A stretch of DNA of 64,000 nt from Nioella aestuarii (GTDB lineage Bacteria; Pseudomonadota; Alphaproteobacteria; Rhodobacterales; Rhodobacteraceae). The notes below the pieces were generated by a model that had not been told where the DNA came from, did not search any database, and worked only from the letters and a program-made list of their open reading frames with translations. The position numbers and the translations under genes were made by a program. Positions 16,429 to 24,551 of the stretch are shown one piece after another (within the stretch, counting starts at the first letter, position 1; each line of letters opens with the position of its first letter). The stretch spans positions 1 through 64,000 of the forward strand of contig NZ_JBPBBA010000025.1 of assembly GCF_050896395.1 (NCBI RefSeq). The letters are read 5' to 3'.

Positions 16429-17112
16429 TCAGCGCTGCCGCATCCTGTTCAGCAACCGATGCCAGCCGCCGGGGCTGACGAAGAACGACAGCAGGAAGCC
16501 CGCCACGAAACCGGACAGATCCGCCACCACATCCCCGTAATTCCCTTGCAGCGTTGCAAAGATCAGCTGGATCGCAAGAAGCATTCCGATGAGCCCAAAG
16601 GCCCGCATCTGGTTTTCGCCTGCCACCCCCAGATTGACCCATCGGATAAAGGAAAACGCACCGATCAGCCCGTAAACTCCGGGATAGCCGCCGATCAGCG
16701 GATAGGGGCTGTCCAGAAACAGCACGAAAGCAAGCCCGCCCACAACGGCAGAGACCCAGAAAACCAGCAAGAACGCCAGCGATGAAAACACCTCTGCCAC
16801 CATCTTGCCGATGGCAAGGATGAAGACCACGACGAACGCCACGTGGACGAAGCCACCATGCAACAGCGGATAGGCTATGAACCGGGCCAGATGCTGCATG
16901 GGATAAGAACGGTTGGCGCGCATCCATTCCCAGACGGAGTCCAGCACCGCGTAATCCTGCATCGCCGCGATGCGCCAGCCAACGCCGCCCGCTCCGCCCA
17001 GAAGCCCCGCCGTCGCCAGCTGGAACATGACCTCCAGCCCGCCCATCACAACGGCCAGACCGACCACCACCGGCGGCAGCGCATTGAAGGGGGAGTTACC
17101 GCTTGCGTCCAT
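16429..17112 (-). CDS. Rhomboid-family membrane protein lacking the catalytic Ser-His dyad
   Basis: A 227-residue polytopic protein whose layout follows the rhomboid fold: a helix with YPLLHGGFVHVAF (equivalent to the HxxxH segment of GlpG), then GGYPGVYGLIGAF where active rhomboids have GxSG, and VADLSGFVAGFLLSF where they have the AH-xxG helix. Aligned by eye to E. coli GlpG, the nucleophile Ser becomes Pro and the catalytic His becomes Asp, and the oxyanion Asn in helix 2 is also missing. It should be a pseudoprotease of the iRhom/Derlin kind, perhaps a membrane-protein chaperone or scaffold. Start at 17112, with AAGGA upstream. Divergent from trpS and convergent with murJ. Confidence 0.85.
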   Translation of the reverse strand: MDASGNSPFNALPPVVVGLAVVMGGLEVMFQLATAGLLGGAGGVGWRIAAMQDYAVLDSVWEWMRANRSYPMQHLARFIAYPLLHGGFVHVAFVVVFILAIGKMVAEVFSSLAFLLVFWVSAVVGGLAFVLFLDSPYPLIGGYPGVYGLIGAFSFIRWVNLGVAGENQMRAFGLIGMLLAIQLIFATLQGNYGDVVADLSGFVAGFLLSFFVSPGGWHRLLNRMRQR

Positions 17113-17225
17113 TTTCCTTCTGTCCCTTATGTTGACGGGCCTCGCCCCCATGGGTAAGCGAGGCGCGCGCGGATGAAAAGGCGCCCTTTGCGCGCGAAGG
17201 GCAAGAGGACCGAGAGGCCAGAGCA

Positions 17226-18248
17226 ATGAGCAGCACCAAGTTTACCCCCCGCGTTTTTTCGGGAATGCAGCCCTCGGGCGATCTGCACCTGGGCAATTAC
17301 CTGGGCGCGATGAAACGTTGGGTTGATATGCAGGATGCGGGCCAGCATGAAACGGTCTACTGCATGGTCGATCTGCACGCCATCACCGTCTGGCAGGATC
17401 CAGCCGCTCTGTCCCGCGCCACGCGAGAGCTGTGCGCCGGGTTTATTGCCGCCGGGATCGACCCGGAAAAATCCATCCTGATCAATCAAAGCCAGGTGCC
17501 GGAACATGCGCAACTGGCCTGGGTCTTCAATTGCGTGGCACGCATGGGCTGGATGGGCCGGATGACCCAGTGGAAGGACAAGGCTGGCAAGAATGCCGAG
17601 GCTGCCTCGCTTGGCCTGTTCGCCTATCCCGCGTTGATGGCCGCCGACATTCTGCTCTACCACGCCACCCATGTTCCGGTAGGCGACGATCAGAAGCAGC
17701 ACCTTGAATTGACCCGCGACATCGCCGCAAAGTTCAACCACGATTATGGCGTCGAGTTTTTCCCGATCACCGAACCGGTGATCGAAGGCGCCGCGACGCG
17801 CGTGATGAACCTGCAGGATGGGACAAAGAAGATGTCCAAGTCCGACCCGTCGGACAAGACGCGCATCAACCTGACCGACGATGCCGATGCCATCGCCAAA
17901 AAGATCAGGAAAGCCAAGACTGACCCCGACCCGCTGCCCGAAACCGTCGAAGGGCTGGAGAGCCGCCCCGAGGCGCGCAACCTCGTCAATATCTGGGCCG
18001 CTCTGGCCGATACCACGGTCGAGGATGTGGTGGCACAGAACGCGGGCAAGATGTTTGGCTATTTCAAGCAGGACCTCGCCGACCTTGCGGTCGAAAAGCT
18101 GGCCCCGATTTCTGGTGAAATGGCCCGGCTGATGCAGGACCCCGCCGAGATTGACCGCATCCTGGGCCGCGGCGCGGAACGGGCGCGCGAGATTGCGGCA
18201 CCGGTTCTGGCCCGGACCTATGAAATCGTCGGCATGGTCCGCAGCTAA
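17226..18248 (+). CDS. trpS: Tryptophanyl-tRNA synthetase
   Basis: Class Ic aminoacyl-tRNA synthetase charging tRNA-Trp. The 340-residue protein has the HIGH-equivalent in PSGDLHLGNYLGA (HLGN at 21-24), the Trp-pocket segment HATHVPVGDDQKQHLELTRD (about 156-175) and the KMSKS loop KKMSKSDPS (KMSKS at 202-206). Length is standard for a bacterial TrpRS. GAGAGG lies upstream of the ATG. It is followed by a perfect hairpin and a glyoxalase-fold gene. Confidence 0.97.
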   Translation: MSSTKFTPRVFSGMQPSGDLHLGNYLGAMKRWVDMQDAGQHETVYCMVDLHAITVWQDPAALSRATRELCAGFIAAGIDPEKSILINQSQVPEHAQLAWVFNCVARMGWMGRMTQWKDKAGKNAEAASLGLFAYPALMAADILLYHATHVPVGDDQKQHLELTRDIAAKFNHDYGVEFFPITEPVIEGAATRVMNLQDGTKKMSKSDPSDKTRINLTDDADAIAKKIRKAKTDPDPLPETVEGLESRPEARNLVNIWAALADTTVEDVVAQNAGKMFGYFKQDLADLAVEKLAPISGEMARLMQDPAEIDRILGRGAERAREIAAPVLARTYEIVGMVRS

Positions 18249-18291
18249 GGCACCTGCGCGGGATCGCACCGATCCCCTGCAAAAACGAAGA

Positions 18292-18337
18292 ATTCTCCTT
18301 TGCGCGGCAGTTCCTATGTTTCCGCGCAAAGGAGAAT
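18292..18337. promoter_or_regulatory. Perfect 16-bp hairpin covering the ribosome-binding site of the next gene
   Basis: ATTCTCCTTTGCGCGG (18292-18307) is the exact reverse complement of CCGCGCAAAGGAGAAT (18322-18337), with a 14-base loop. The right arm contains the AAAGGAG Shine-Dalgarno (18328-18334) and ends four bases before the ATG at 18342. It has no U-run, so it is not a classical terminator for trpS, though it might act as one imperfectly. In the mRNA it would hide the ribosome-binding site. Confidence 0.75.
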
Positions 18338-18341
18338 GACC

Positions 18342-18827
18342 ATGACCTACACCGCAGACCCCGGCATGGGGATCGGCCATGTCCATCTGAAAGTATCGGA
18401 TCTTGATAGGTCCATCGCCTTCTACCGCGATGTGATCGGGCTGGAGCTGCAACAGCGCTTCGGCTACGGCGCTGCGTTTATGTCGGCGGGCGGCTATCAC
18501 CACCACCTGGGCCTCAACACCTGGGAAAGCCGGGGGGGAACGCGCCCTCCTCGCGGCACCACCGGGCTTTACCACGTGGCGTTTCTCTACCCCACGCGAG
18601 AGGCGCTGGCGAAGGCCGTGGCGCAGGTGGCGAAGGCCGGTGTGCCGTTGGTCGGTGCCGCTGATCACGGCGTCAGCGAAGCCGTCTATCTGGAAGATCC
18701 CGATGGCAATGGAATTGAGCTTTACCGCGACCGCCCACAGGCGGACTGGCCCCGGGATAGTGACGGCAACCTTGAGATGACCAATGCGCCGCTCGACATG
18801 GCGGGACTTGTGGCCCTGGCGGGATGA
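18342..18827 (+). CDS. VOC / glyoxalase-fold metalloenzyme (extradiol-dioxygenase-like)
   Basis: A 161-residue single VOC-module protein resembling the CatE/glyoxalase group. Likely metal ligands are the His in IGHVHLKVSDLDRSIAFYRD (about 13), a His in the GGYHHHLGLNTW strand (about 53-55) or TGLYHVAF (about 78), and the Glu in DPDGNGIELYRD (about 126). Substrate cannot be told from sequence. Of two in-frame ATGs, 18342 is better spaced from AAAGGAG than 18336. Its ribosome-binding site is buried in a perfect hairpin, so expression may be conditional. Confidence 0.87.
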   Translation: MTYTADPGMGIGHVHLKVSDLDRSIAFYRDVIGLELQQRFGYGAAFMSAGGYHHHLGLNTWESRGGTRPPRGTTGLYHVAFLYPTREALAKAVAQVAKAGVPLVGAADHGVSEAVYLEDPDGNGIELYRDRPQADWPRDSDGNLEMTNAPLDMAGLVALAG

Positions 18828-18894
18828 TCCGTCGGTTTAACCTTTTGGCAGGCTTTCGCGGCGATGATGTCGCAAGCCATGCACGGGAGGAGCC

Positions 18895-18954
18895 ATGAAG
18901 ACATCCAAACAACCGCCAAGTGCGCCGGAAAAAAACTGCCTGCAACCGGCGTAG
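18895..18954 (+). CDS. Possible 19-codon mini-ORF
   Basis: ATG at 18895 follows an excellent Shine-Dalgarno (GGGAGGAGCC) and encodes MKTSKQPPSAPEKNCLQPA before TAG. It sits alone in a 222-bp gap between the glyoxalase-fold gene and the aminotransferase. The hydrophilic, Pro/Lys-rich peptide matches nothing I know. The only support is the ribosome-binding site, so it may be a chance ORF or a leader. Confidence 0.25.
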   Translation: MKTSKQPPSAPEKNCLQPA

Positions 18955-19049
18955 GCGCGCGACCCGCGACCATGTCTTACCAGCTCGGATTTACGTCTGG
19001 ACCTATGACCTAATCTACCCCATGCTGTCGCCAAGTAGGAGGACCCCCA

Positions 19050-19913
19050 ATGGCGACCGGCAAGAACATCCGCACCTGGTTTGAAGGCAACTGGCATGAC
19101 GGCAATGTGCCGATTATGAACGCAGCCGATCACGGATCGTGGCTGGGGGGCACGGTGTTTGACGGCGCGCGCTATGCCTATGGACTGGCGCCCGATTTGC
19201 TGGCCCATTGCGAACGGGTGAACCGCTCAGCCCGCGCCCTGATGATGAACCCGACCCATACCGGGCAGGAGATCGTCGATATCGTCTGGGAAGGAATCCG
19301 GCTCTATCCCGAGGATACGCCGCTCTATATCCGGCCAATGTACTGGACCATCGACGGCGGCTATTCGGCCATCGTGCCGAAAGCGGAGTCCACTGGCTTT
19401 GCCGTTTGCCTGGAAGAAATTCCGCTGTCGCCGCCAGATGCAACGGTTCGGCTTGGAACAACCCAATTCCGCCGCCCGGTTCTGGCCGACAACGTGACCA
19501 ACGCCAAGGCCGGATGCCTCTACCCCAACAATGCGCGGATGCTGGCCGAGGTACGTGCAAAGGGCTTCGACAATGCATTGGTGGCAGACGCCATGGGGAA
19601 CGTGGCCGAAAGTGCCACGGCGAACGTTTTCATCGCCAAGGATGGCGTGGTGAAAACCCCCATCCCCAACGGCACCTTCCTGTCCGGCATCACCCGCGCG
19701 CGTCACATCAAGAACCTGCGCGCCGCAGGTTACGAGGTGCGGGAAGAGGTGCTGAGCTTTGACGATGTTCGCGACGCGGACGAGGTTTTCCTTTCGGGCA
19801 ATATGTCCAAGGTGACGCCGGTTGTCGAATTCGATGGCACAAACTACCAGGTGGGCCCGATCACCAAAGAGGCGCTGAAGCTTTATTGGGACTGGGCGAA
19901 GTCCGAGGGCTGA
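19050..19913 (+). CDS. ilvE: Branched-chain-amino-acid aminotransferase family protein
   Basis: Fold-type IV PLP aminotransferase, most likely transferring amino groups between branched-chain keto acids and glutamate. The 287-residue protein has the N-terminal MNAADHGSWLGGTVFDGARY segment, Lys153 in VTNAKAGCLYPNNARM as the PLP Schiff-base residue, the Glu in AESATANVFI (about 187) and the SGITRARHIKNL motif that binds the PLP phosphate. AGGAGG precedes the ATG. Some homologues act on D-amino acids or aminodeoxychorismate, so the exact substrate is inferred. Its stop codon abuts that of the converging EEP-family gene. Confidence 0.85.
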   Translation: MATGKNIRTWFEGNWHDGNVPIMNAADHGSWLGGTVFDGARYAYGLAPDLLAHCERVNRSARALMMNPTHTGQEIVDIVWEGIRLYPEDTPLYIRPMYWTIDGGYSAIVPKAESTGFAVCLEEIPLSPPDATVRLGTTQFRRPVLADNVTNAKAGCLYPNNARMLAEVRAKGFDNALVADAMGNVAESATANVFIAKDGVVKTPIPNGTFLSGITRARHIKNLRAAGYEVREEVLSFDDVRDADEVFLSGNMSKVTPVVEFDGTNYQVGPITKEALKLYWDWAKSEG

Positions 19914-20957
19914 TCACCCGGTGAACCGTTTGAGATAATCATCGGAATAATCCACCTCCAGCTCGATCCAGATCGGCAGGTGGTCTGACATCTCGTAGGT
20001 GGTCCAGCCTTTGTAGGACCGGTCCCAATTGGCATAGGGCTCGCCCCGCATCGCCTCGGCATGGGGCTGGTAGTGGGCGGCATCCTCGGCCCGGAACACT
20101 GCCCCGCGCCAGTCGAAGCTGCCCTTGGCCAGCAGCCGCGTTTTCACGTCTTCCTTGGTGAAAGCGATCTGGTCGTAATGCTTGGTCCCGCCCAGGTTGG
20201 TCGCCCCGAACAGAGGCACATGCAGCCCTTCCTCTGTCATCGCCTGCATGATCGGGTCGCCCGCTGCTTCGATATTCATGTCACCGAGCAGCACATGCAC
20301 CTCGTCGGTCTGTTCGGACCGGCGCGCCAGCACCTTGGAAATCGCCCGAATCTCAGCTGCCCTAAGCGCATGATCCGCCGCGCTTCCACCGCCATAGATA
20401 ATATGCGCGCTGCACAGCGTGAACCGGAACCATCCGGCTTGAAACGACGCGAAAAAGGGCGAGCGGGCGATCTGGCGGCCCTCGATCAGCGCCTCTTGCG
20501 GCAGCACCAGTTCCCCGATCAGGTTCTTGAACCGCACCCGGTTGCGGTCATAGAGAAATGCCATGCGTTCATTGTTGCCGGGGCCACCTTCGGTCACGTC
20601 ATTGACGAAATAGTCCCAGTTGGGACCAAGCAGCCGGACCAGCCGTTCCAACGGTTTCAAGTCTTCCTTCACTTCTTGAACCGCGCAGATATCGAAGCTG
20701 TCGATGATCTCGGCGATATAGTGATAGCTTTCATCCAAGCGCGGGCGACCATCGTCGAAGGCGCGGATGTTCCATGATCCGATGATCAGCGAATTGGCCC
20801 GCCGCCTTCCGGTAATCCGGTCACGCAGATGGGTCCGCAGTTCCAGCAGACGCGAGGCTATCCAGTCGGCTTTGCCGGGATACTCAACCGCATGTCCTGC
20901 GGCTTGGGCCATGGCCTCGGTACGCTGATAATCCTTGAGGTTATGATAAAAGGCCAT
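19914..20957 (-). CDS. Endonuclease/exonuclease/phosphatase (EEP) family protein
   Basis: A 347-residue Mg-dependent phosphodiesterase-fold protein. EEP motifs are spread through it: IIGSWNIRAFDD (Asn), ICAVQEVKED (catalytic Glu), FTLCSAHIIYGG, VLLGDMNIEA (Asp and Asn) and the C-terminal SDHLPIWIELE (Asp-His pair). There is no signal peptide, so a cytoplasmic role. Related proteins cleave nucleic acids, inositol phosphates or sphingomyelin; nothing here decides the substrate. Start at 20957, after AGGAGACC. Confidence 0.85.
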   Translation of the reverse strand: MAFYHNLKDYQRTEAMAQAAGHAVEYPGKADWIASRLLELRTHLRDRITGRRRANSLIIGSWNIRAFDDGRPRLDESYHYIAEIIDSFDICAVQEVKEDLKPLERLVRLLGPNWDYFVNDVTEGGPGNNERMAFLYDRNRVRFKNLIGELVLPQEALIEGRQIARSPFFASFQAGWFRFTLCSAHIIYGGGSAADHALRAAEIRAISKVLARRSEQTDEVHVLLGDMNIEAAGDPIMQAMTEEGLHVPLFGATNLGGTKHYDQIAFTKEDVKTRLLAKGSFDWRGAVFRAEDAAHYQPHAEAMRGEPYANWDRSYKGWTTYEMSDHLPIWIELEVDYSDDYLKRFTG

Positions 20958-21106
20958 CCCGGTCTCCTGCGTGAATGCGTGCAATCAATGGGCAGGACTG
21001 TACCACAGCTCGTCGCGACAATGGTTAACAGCAGCTTGTGAAACCTTCTGTTGCCTGTCTGTCTCACCTCGGTCATGATGGCCTGCGGTGACTATGGGAG
21101 AGGTCC

Positions 21107-21562
21107 ATGCGCAAGTTTCTGGTTATCCTCGATGATTCCCGCGAATGCCTGAACGCCATGCGTTTCGCGGCGATGCGGGCGGCCAATACCGGCGGCGGTG
21201 TGCAGATTCTGTCGGTGATTCCACCCGATGAGTTCAATCACTGGATCGGCGTGGGTGAGGTCATGCGGGCCGAAGCACGCGAACGGATCGAGGCGCATTT
21301 CAATGTTTTTGCCAAATGGATGCGCGACAAACAAGGCGTCGACCCGGAGCTGGTGATCCGCGAAGGCGAACCGATTGACGAGATCCTGAGCCAGGTCAAT
21401 GAAGACCGGGAGATCGGTGTGATCGTGCTTGGGGCGGGCACCGGTCGCAAAGGGCCGGGACCGCTTGTCACGGCGCTGTCGAAAAACGCAGGCACCTTGC
21501 CGATCCCGATGACCATCGTGCCCGGAGAACTGTCCAAGGAGCAGCTGGAAGCGATCACCTGA
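21107..21562 (+). CDS. Universal stress protein (UspA family)
   Basis: A 151-residue single-domain Usp protein. It starts with RKFLVILDDSRECLNAM (Asp at the adenine-binding position) and has the ATP-binding G-2x-G-9x-G(S/T)-like region near the C-terminus, GAGTGRKGPGPLVTAL. That spacing is close to but not exactly the canonical motif, so ATP binding is uncertain. GGGAGAGG precedes the ATG. Divergent from the EEP gene. Confidence 0.9.
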   Translation: MRKFLVILDDSRECLNAMRFAAMRAANTGGGVQILSVIPPDEFNHWIGVGEVMRAEARERIEAHFNVFAKWMRDKQGVDPELVIREGEPIDEILSQVNEDREIGVIVLGAGTGRKGPGPLVTALSKNAGTLPIPMTIVPGELSKEQLEAIT

Positions 21563-21588
21563 ACGGCAGATTAGAACCATTCCAATTC

Positions 21589-21617
21589 TTGACTTCCCCG
21601 GTCAGGAAACGCATATC
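21589..21617 (+). promoter_or_regulatory. Candidate sigma-70 promoter for nfu-tsaB-rimI
   Basis: TTGACT (21589-21594) and CATATC (21612-21617) are separated by 17 bp and sit 24 bp before the nfu ATG at 21641. Matches to TTGACA/TATAAT are 5/6 and 3/6. Found by eye only. Confidence 0.5.
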
Positions 21618-21640
21618 GGGGGTAAGCCGCGAAGGAGCGC

Positions 21641-22204
21641 ATGATGTTCATTCAGACCGAATCCACCCCGAACCCCGCCACGCTGAAATTCCTGCCCGGT
21701 TTGCAGGTGCTTGAAAGCGGCACAGCCGATTTCCCCGCCGCTGACAGCGCGGGCAGCTCGCCCTTGGCCTCGCGCATCTTTGGTGTGGCCGGTGTCGCAG
21801 GCGTATTCCTGGGCACCGATTTCGTGACCGTGACCAAGGCCGCCGATGTGGAATGGGACCATGTGAAGCCCGCCATTCTGGGCGCGATCATGGAACATTT
21901 CCAGTCGGGTGCGCCGGTAATGGACGGCGACGGCGCGGCTGGTGGCCATGCCGAACACAGCGGCGAAGATGCAGAGATCGTCGGCCAGATCAAGGAACTG
22001 CTGGACACCCGCGTTCGGCCCGCCGTGGCGCAGGATGGTGGCGACATCACCTTCCATGGCTTTGATCGCGGCATCGTCTATCTGCATATGCAGGGCGCTT
22101 GTGCCGGCTGCCCCTCGTCAACCGTGACGCTGAAAATGGGTATTGAGAACCTGCTGCGCCATTACATCCCCGAAGTGATCGAGGTGCGTCCGGTTGCCGT
22201 CTGA
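21641..22204 (+). CDS. NifU-family Fe-S cluster carrier (Nfu)
   Basis: A 187-residue Fe-S assembly or carrier protein. The N-terminal Nfu_N domain reads MMFIQTESTPNPATLKFLPG and extends to about 90. After an Ala/Gly-rich linker with HAEHSGED comes the NifU C-terminal domain: TRVRPAVAQDGGDITF, then CAGCPSSTVTLKMGIE with the CxxC that holds a bridging 4Fe-4S cluster. It resembles mitochondrial NFU1. AAGGAGCGC precedes the ATG. The gene overlaps tsaB by 11 bp. Confidence 0.94.
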   Translation: MMFIQTESTPNPATLKFLPGLQVLESGTADFPAADSAGSSPLASRIFGVAGVAGVFLGTDFVTVTKAADVEWDHVKPAILGAIMEHFQSGAPVMDGDGAAGGHAEHSGEDAEIVGQIKELLDTRVRPAVAQDGGDITFHGFDRGIVYLHMQGACAGCPSSTVTLKMGIENLLRHYIPEVIEVRPVAV

Positions 22205-22847
22205 CGCGCTGATCCTTGGCTTTGACACATCGGCCGCGCATTGCGCGGCCGCTTTGCTGTCGGGCGACCGGATGATTGCCGCACGGCAGGAAGAGATGGC
22301 CAAGGGTCAGGCGGAACGACTGATGCCGCTGCTGCAAGAAGTGCTGACAGAGGCCGGTGTCGCCTTGCCCGATCTGTCTGCCATTGGCGTCGGTATCGGT
22401 CCCGGCAACTTCACCGGCATCCGCATCTCGGTCGCTGCCGCGCGGGGATTGGCCCTGTCACTCGGCATCCCCGCCGTGGGCGTGTCGCGGCTGGAGGCGC
22501 TGGCGCTTGGAGCGGAACGCCCAGTTCTGGCCTGTCTCGACGCCCGGCGGGATCATCTTTACCTGCAACGATTTGCAGAGGATCACCACATGGGGCCTGC
22601 CTTGGTGCCTTTCGACACCCTGTCAGACTGGGCAATGCCTGGCCTGACCTGCATTGGGCAGCGCTCGGAAGACGTGGCCAACCGGATTGGTGCCGCCCAT
22701 GCCCCCGCCAGCCACGCCCCAGCCTCTGCCATCGCGCGCATCGCCGCCACCCGCTGGCAAAGCCCTGAACCCCGCCCCGCGCCGCTTTACATCCGCACCC
22801 CTGACGCGGCCCCTGCCCGCGACACCGGGCTTGTCATCCTGCCATGA
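22194..22847 (+). CDS. tsaB: tRNA threonylcarbamoyladenosine biosynthesis protein TsaB
   Basis: Partner of TsaD in making t6A37 in ANN-decoding tRNAs. The 217-residue ASKHA-fold protein starts with ILGFDTSAAHCAAALL and has IGVGIGPGNFTGIRISVAAA (about 65-84), the family signature. The C-terminal half is short and Ala/Pro-rich, as usual for alphaproteobacterial TsaB. The start seems to be TTG at 22194, inside the end of nfu. The stop overlaps the rimI start (ATGA). tsaB-rimI coupling is common in bacteria. Confidence 0.93.
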   Translation: MPSDALILGFDTSAAHCAAALLSGDRMIAARQEEMAKGQAERLMPLLQEVLTEAGVALPDLSAIGVGIGPGNFTGIRISVAAARGLALSLGIPAVGVSRLEALALGAERPVLACLDARRDHLYLQRFAEDHHMGPALVPFDTLSDWAMPGLTCIGQRSEDVANRIGAAHAPASHAPASAIARIAATRWQSPEPRPAPLYIRTPDAAPARDTGLVILP

Positions 22848-23269
22848 CCCCGGCCGAGCTTGCCCGCATCCACGCCGCCTGCTTCACCACCCCCCGACCA
22901 TGGAGCGAAGCAGAACTGGCGAGCTTCCTATCCGACCCGCTATGCGACCTGATCGAACACGACGGTGGCTTTGGCCTGATCCGCACCATCGCGGGGGAGG
23001 CAGAGCTTTTAACCATCGCCGTTGATCCCGTTCTCCGCCGTCAGGGCCGGGGCAAAGCGATTCTTCTACGGGCACTTGATCGGGCGAGGGCCAAGGGTGC
23101 AGAACAATTATTTCTAGAGGTCGCCTCCGACAATCTGCCCGCAATCTTGCTTTATGAAACTACCGGTTTCACCCAAACGGGCCTGCGACGGAACTATTAT
23201 CGCTTACCTAACGGAACCCGACGCGATGCCGTTCTTATGGGGCGCAACTTGCAGGCATCGGGCAGTTGA
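22844..23269 (+). CDS. rimI: Ribosomal-protein-alanine N-acetyltransferase (GNAT family)
   Basis: A 141-residue GNAT acetyltransferase. TPRPWSEAEL near the N-terminus is typical of RimI, VDPVLRRQGRGKAILLRAL (about 64-82) is the acetyl-CoA pyrophosphate loop, and EVASDNLPAILLYETTGF carries the motif-B Asn and Tyr. RimI acetylates the N-terminal Ala of ribosomal protein S18. Assignment rests on similarity plus its position just after tsaB. Confidence 0.9.
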   Translation: MTPAELARIHAACFTTPRPWSEAELASFLSDPLCDLIEHDGGFGLIRTIAGEAELLTIAVDPVLRRQGRGKAILLRALDRARAKGAEQLFLEVASDNLPAILLYETTGFTQTGLRRNYYRLPNGTRRDAVLMGRNLQASGS

Positions 23270-23282
23270 CGCGAGAATACGG

Positions 23283-23312
23283 TTGACCCCGTGCGCGGGC
23301 TTTGCCCTTATT
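23283..23312 (+). promoter_or_regulatory. Weak candidate promoter for the BMP transporter operon
   Basis: TTGACC (23283-23288) and CTTATT (23307-23312) are 18 bp apart, about 80 bp before the BMP gene. The -35 box is good and the -10 box poor. This 124-bp gap has no other visible signal. Confidence 0.3.
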
Positions 23313-23393
23313 CACCGAGGGACTTTCGACCTTTTTCCAGGACGGGCGCATCACCCAAAGAATGCCCCGCCATAATCCAACCGGGAGAGACAC

Positions 23394-24386
23394 ATGACTC
23401 TTTTCAAATCATTCTATGGTGCCGCAGCAGCGCTTGCGATCACCGCCACCGGCGCACTGGCCGATCCGGCCATCATCTTCGATCTCGGCGGCAAGTTCGA
23501 CCGCTCGTTCAACGAAGCGGCCTTCAACGGTGCTGAACAGTGGGCCGAGGAAACCGGCGGCTCCTATCGCGAGATCGAGCTTCAGTCCGACGCGCAGCGT
23601 GAACAGGCGATGCGTCGTCTGGCCGAGGCGGGCGCCAACCCCATCGTGATGGCGGGCTTCAGCCAAGCGTCTTCGCTGGAAGTTGTGGCCCCTGACTATC
23701 CCGACACCACCTTCGTGATCATCGACGGTGTGGTCGATGCGCCGAATGTGCGGTCTGTGATCTTCTCTGAACACGAAGGCTCGTACCTCGTTGGTATGCT
23801 GGCAGGTCTGGCATCCGAATCCGGCACTGTCGGCTTCGTGGGCGGTATGGACATTCCGCTGATCAGCCGCTTCGGCTGTGGCTATGCGCAGGGCGTGCGC
23901 GCCGTTAACCCCGATGCGACCATCATCCAGAACATGACCGGAACCACCCCCGCCGCCTGGAACGACCCGGTGCGCGGCGGTGAACTGACCCGCGCCCAGG
24001 TGGCGCAGGGCGCCGACGTGGTCTTCGCGGCCGCTGGCGGCACCGGCCTTGGTGTTCTGCAAACCGCCGAGGACGAAGGCATCTTCTCGATCGGCGTGGA
24101 CAGCAACCAGAACTACCTGCACCCCGGTTCGGTCCTGACCTCGATGCTCAAGCGCGTGGACGTTGCCGTTTATGATGCCTTCTCGACCCCGGTCGATGAA
24201 ATCGAAACCGGTATCCACGTCTTTGGTCTGGCCGAAGAAGGTGTTGGCTACGCGCTGGACGAACACAACGCTGACCTGATCACCGAAGACATGATCGCAC
24301 AGGTAGACGCCGCTCGTGCCGCCATCATCGCCGGAGAAATCACGGTTCATAACTACACCGAAGACGGCATGTGCCCCGTCGAATAA
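23394..24386 (+). CDS. BMP-family substrate-binding protein of a nucleoside ABC transporter
   Basis: Periplasmic receptor of the BMP/PnrA-like (Med) family, whose members bind purine nucleosides. The 330-residue protein has a signal peptide (AAAALAITATGALA, cut before DPAII) with no lipobox, so it is soluble in the periplasm. Family marks are IIFDLGGKFDRSFNEAAFNG, FSEHEGSYLVGMLAGLA, IPLISRFGCGYAQGV and AAGGTGLGVLQ. GGGAGA precedes the ATG. It is followed by a strong terminator and then the ATPase and two permeases, the usual order for such a transporter. The purine nucleoside phosphorylase at the end of the cluster supports nucleosides as substrate. Confidence 0.92.
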   Translation: MTLFKSFYGAAAALAITATGALADPAIIFDLGGKFDRSFNEAAFNGAEQWAEETGGSYREIELQSDAQREQAMRRLAEAGANPIVMAGFSQASSLEVVAPDYPDTTFVIIDGVVDAPNVRSVIFSEHEGSYLVGMLAGLASESGTVGFVGGMDIPLISRFGCGYAQGVRAVNPDATIIQNMTGTTPAAWNDPVRGGELTRAQVAQGADVVFAAAGGTGLGVLQTAEDEGIFSIGVDSNQNYLHPGSVLTSMLKRVDVAVYDAFSTPVDEIETGIHVFGLAEEGVGYALDEHNADLITEDMIAQVDAARAAIIAGEITVHNYTEDGMCPVE

Positions 24387-24410
24387 GACGGTAGCGGGCT
24401 GACATAGCCA

Positions 24411-24445
24411 GACGGGCCGCCCCAACCGGTGGCCCGTCTTCTTTT
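24411..24445 (+). terminator. Rho-independent terminator after the BMP gene (attenuator)
   Basis: GACGGGCC (24411-24418) pairs perfectly with GGCCCGTC (24431-24438) across a 12-base loop and is followed by TTCTTTT. Lying between the binding-protein gene and the ATPase gene, it should let the receptor be made in excess over the membrane parts. Confidence 0.88.
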
Positions 24446-24551
24446 CAGAGGAGCCGACTGGACAGACGTCCCCGCTTTGGTCACAGTTCTCCAATTCCGC
24501 TGCCATTTCGCAGCGATTCAAAAAAGACAACAACAGGGACGGGCTGCCGCG

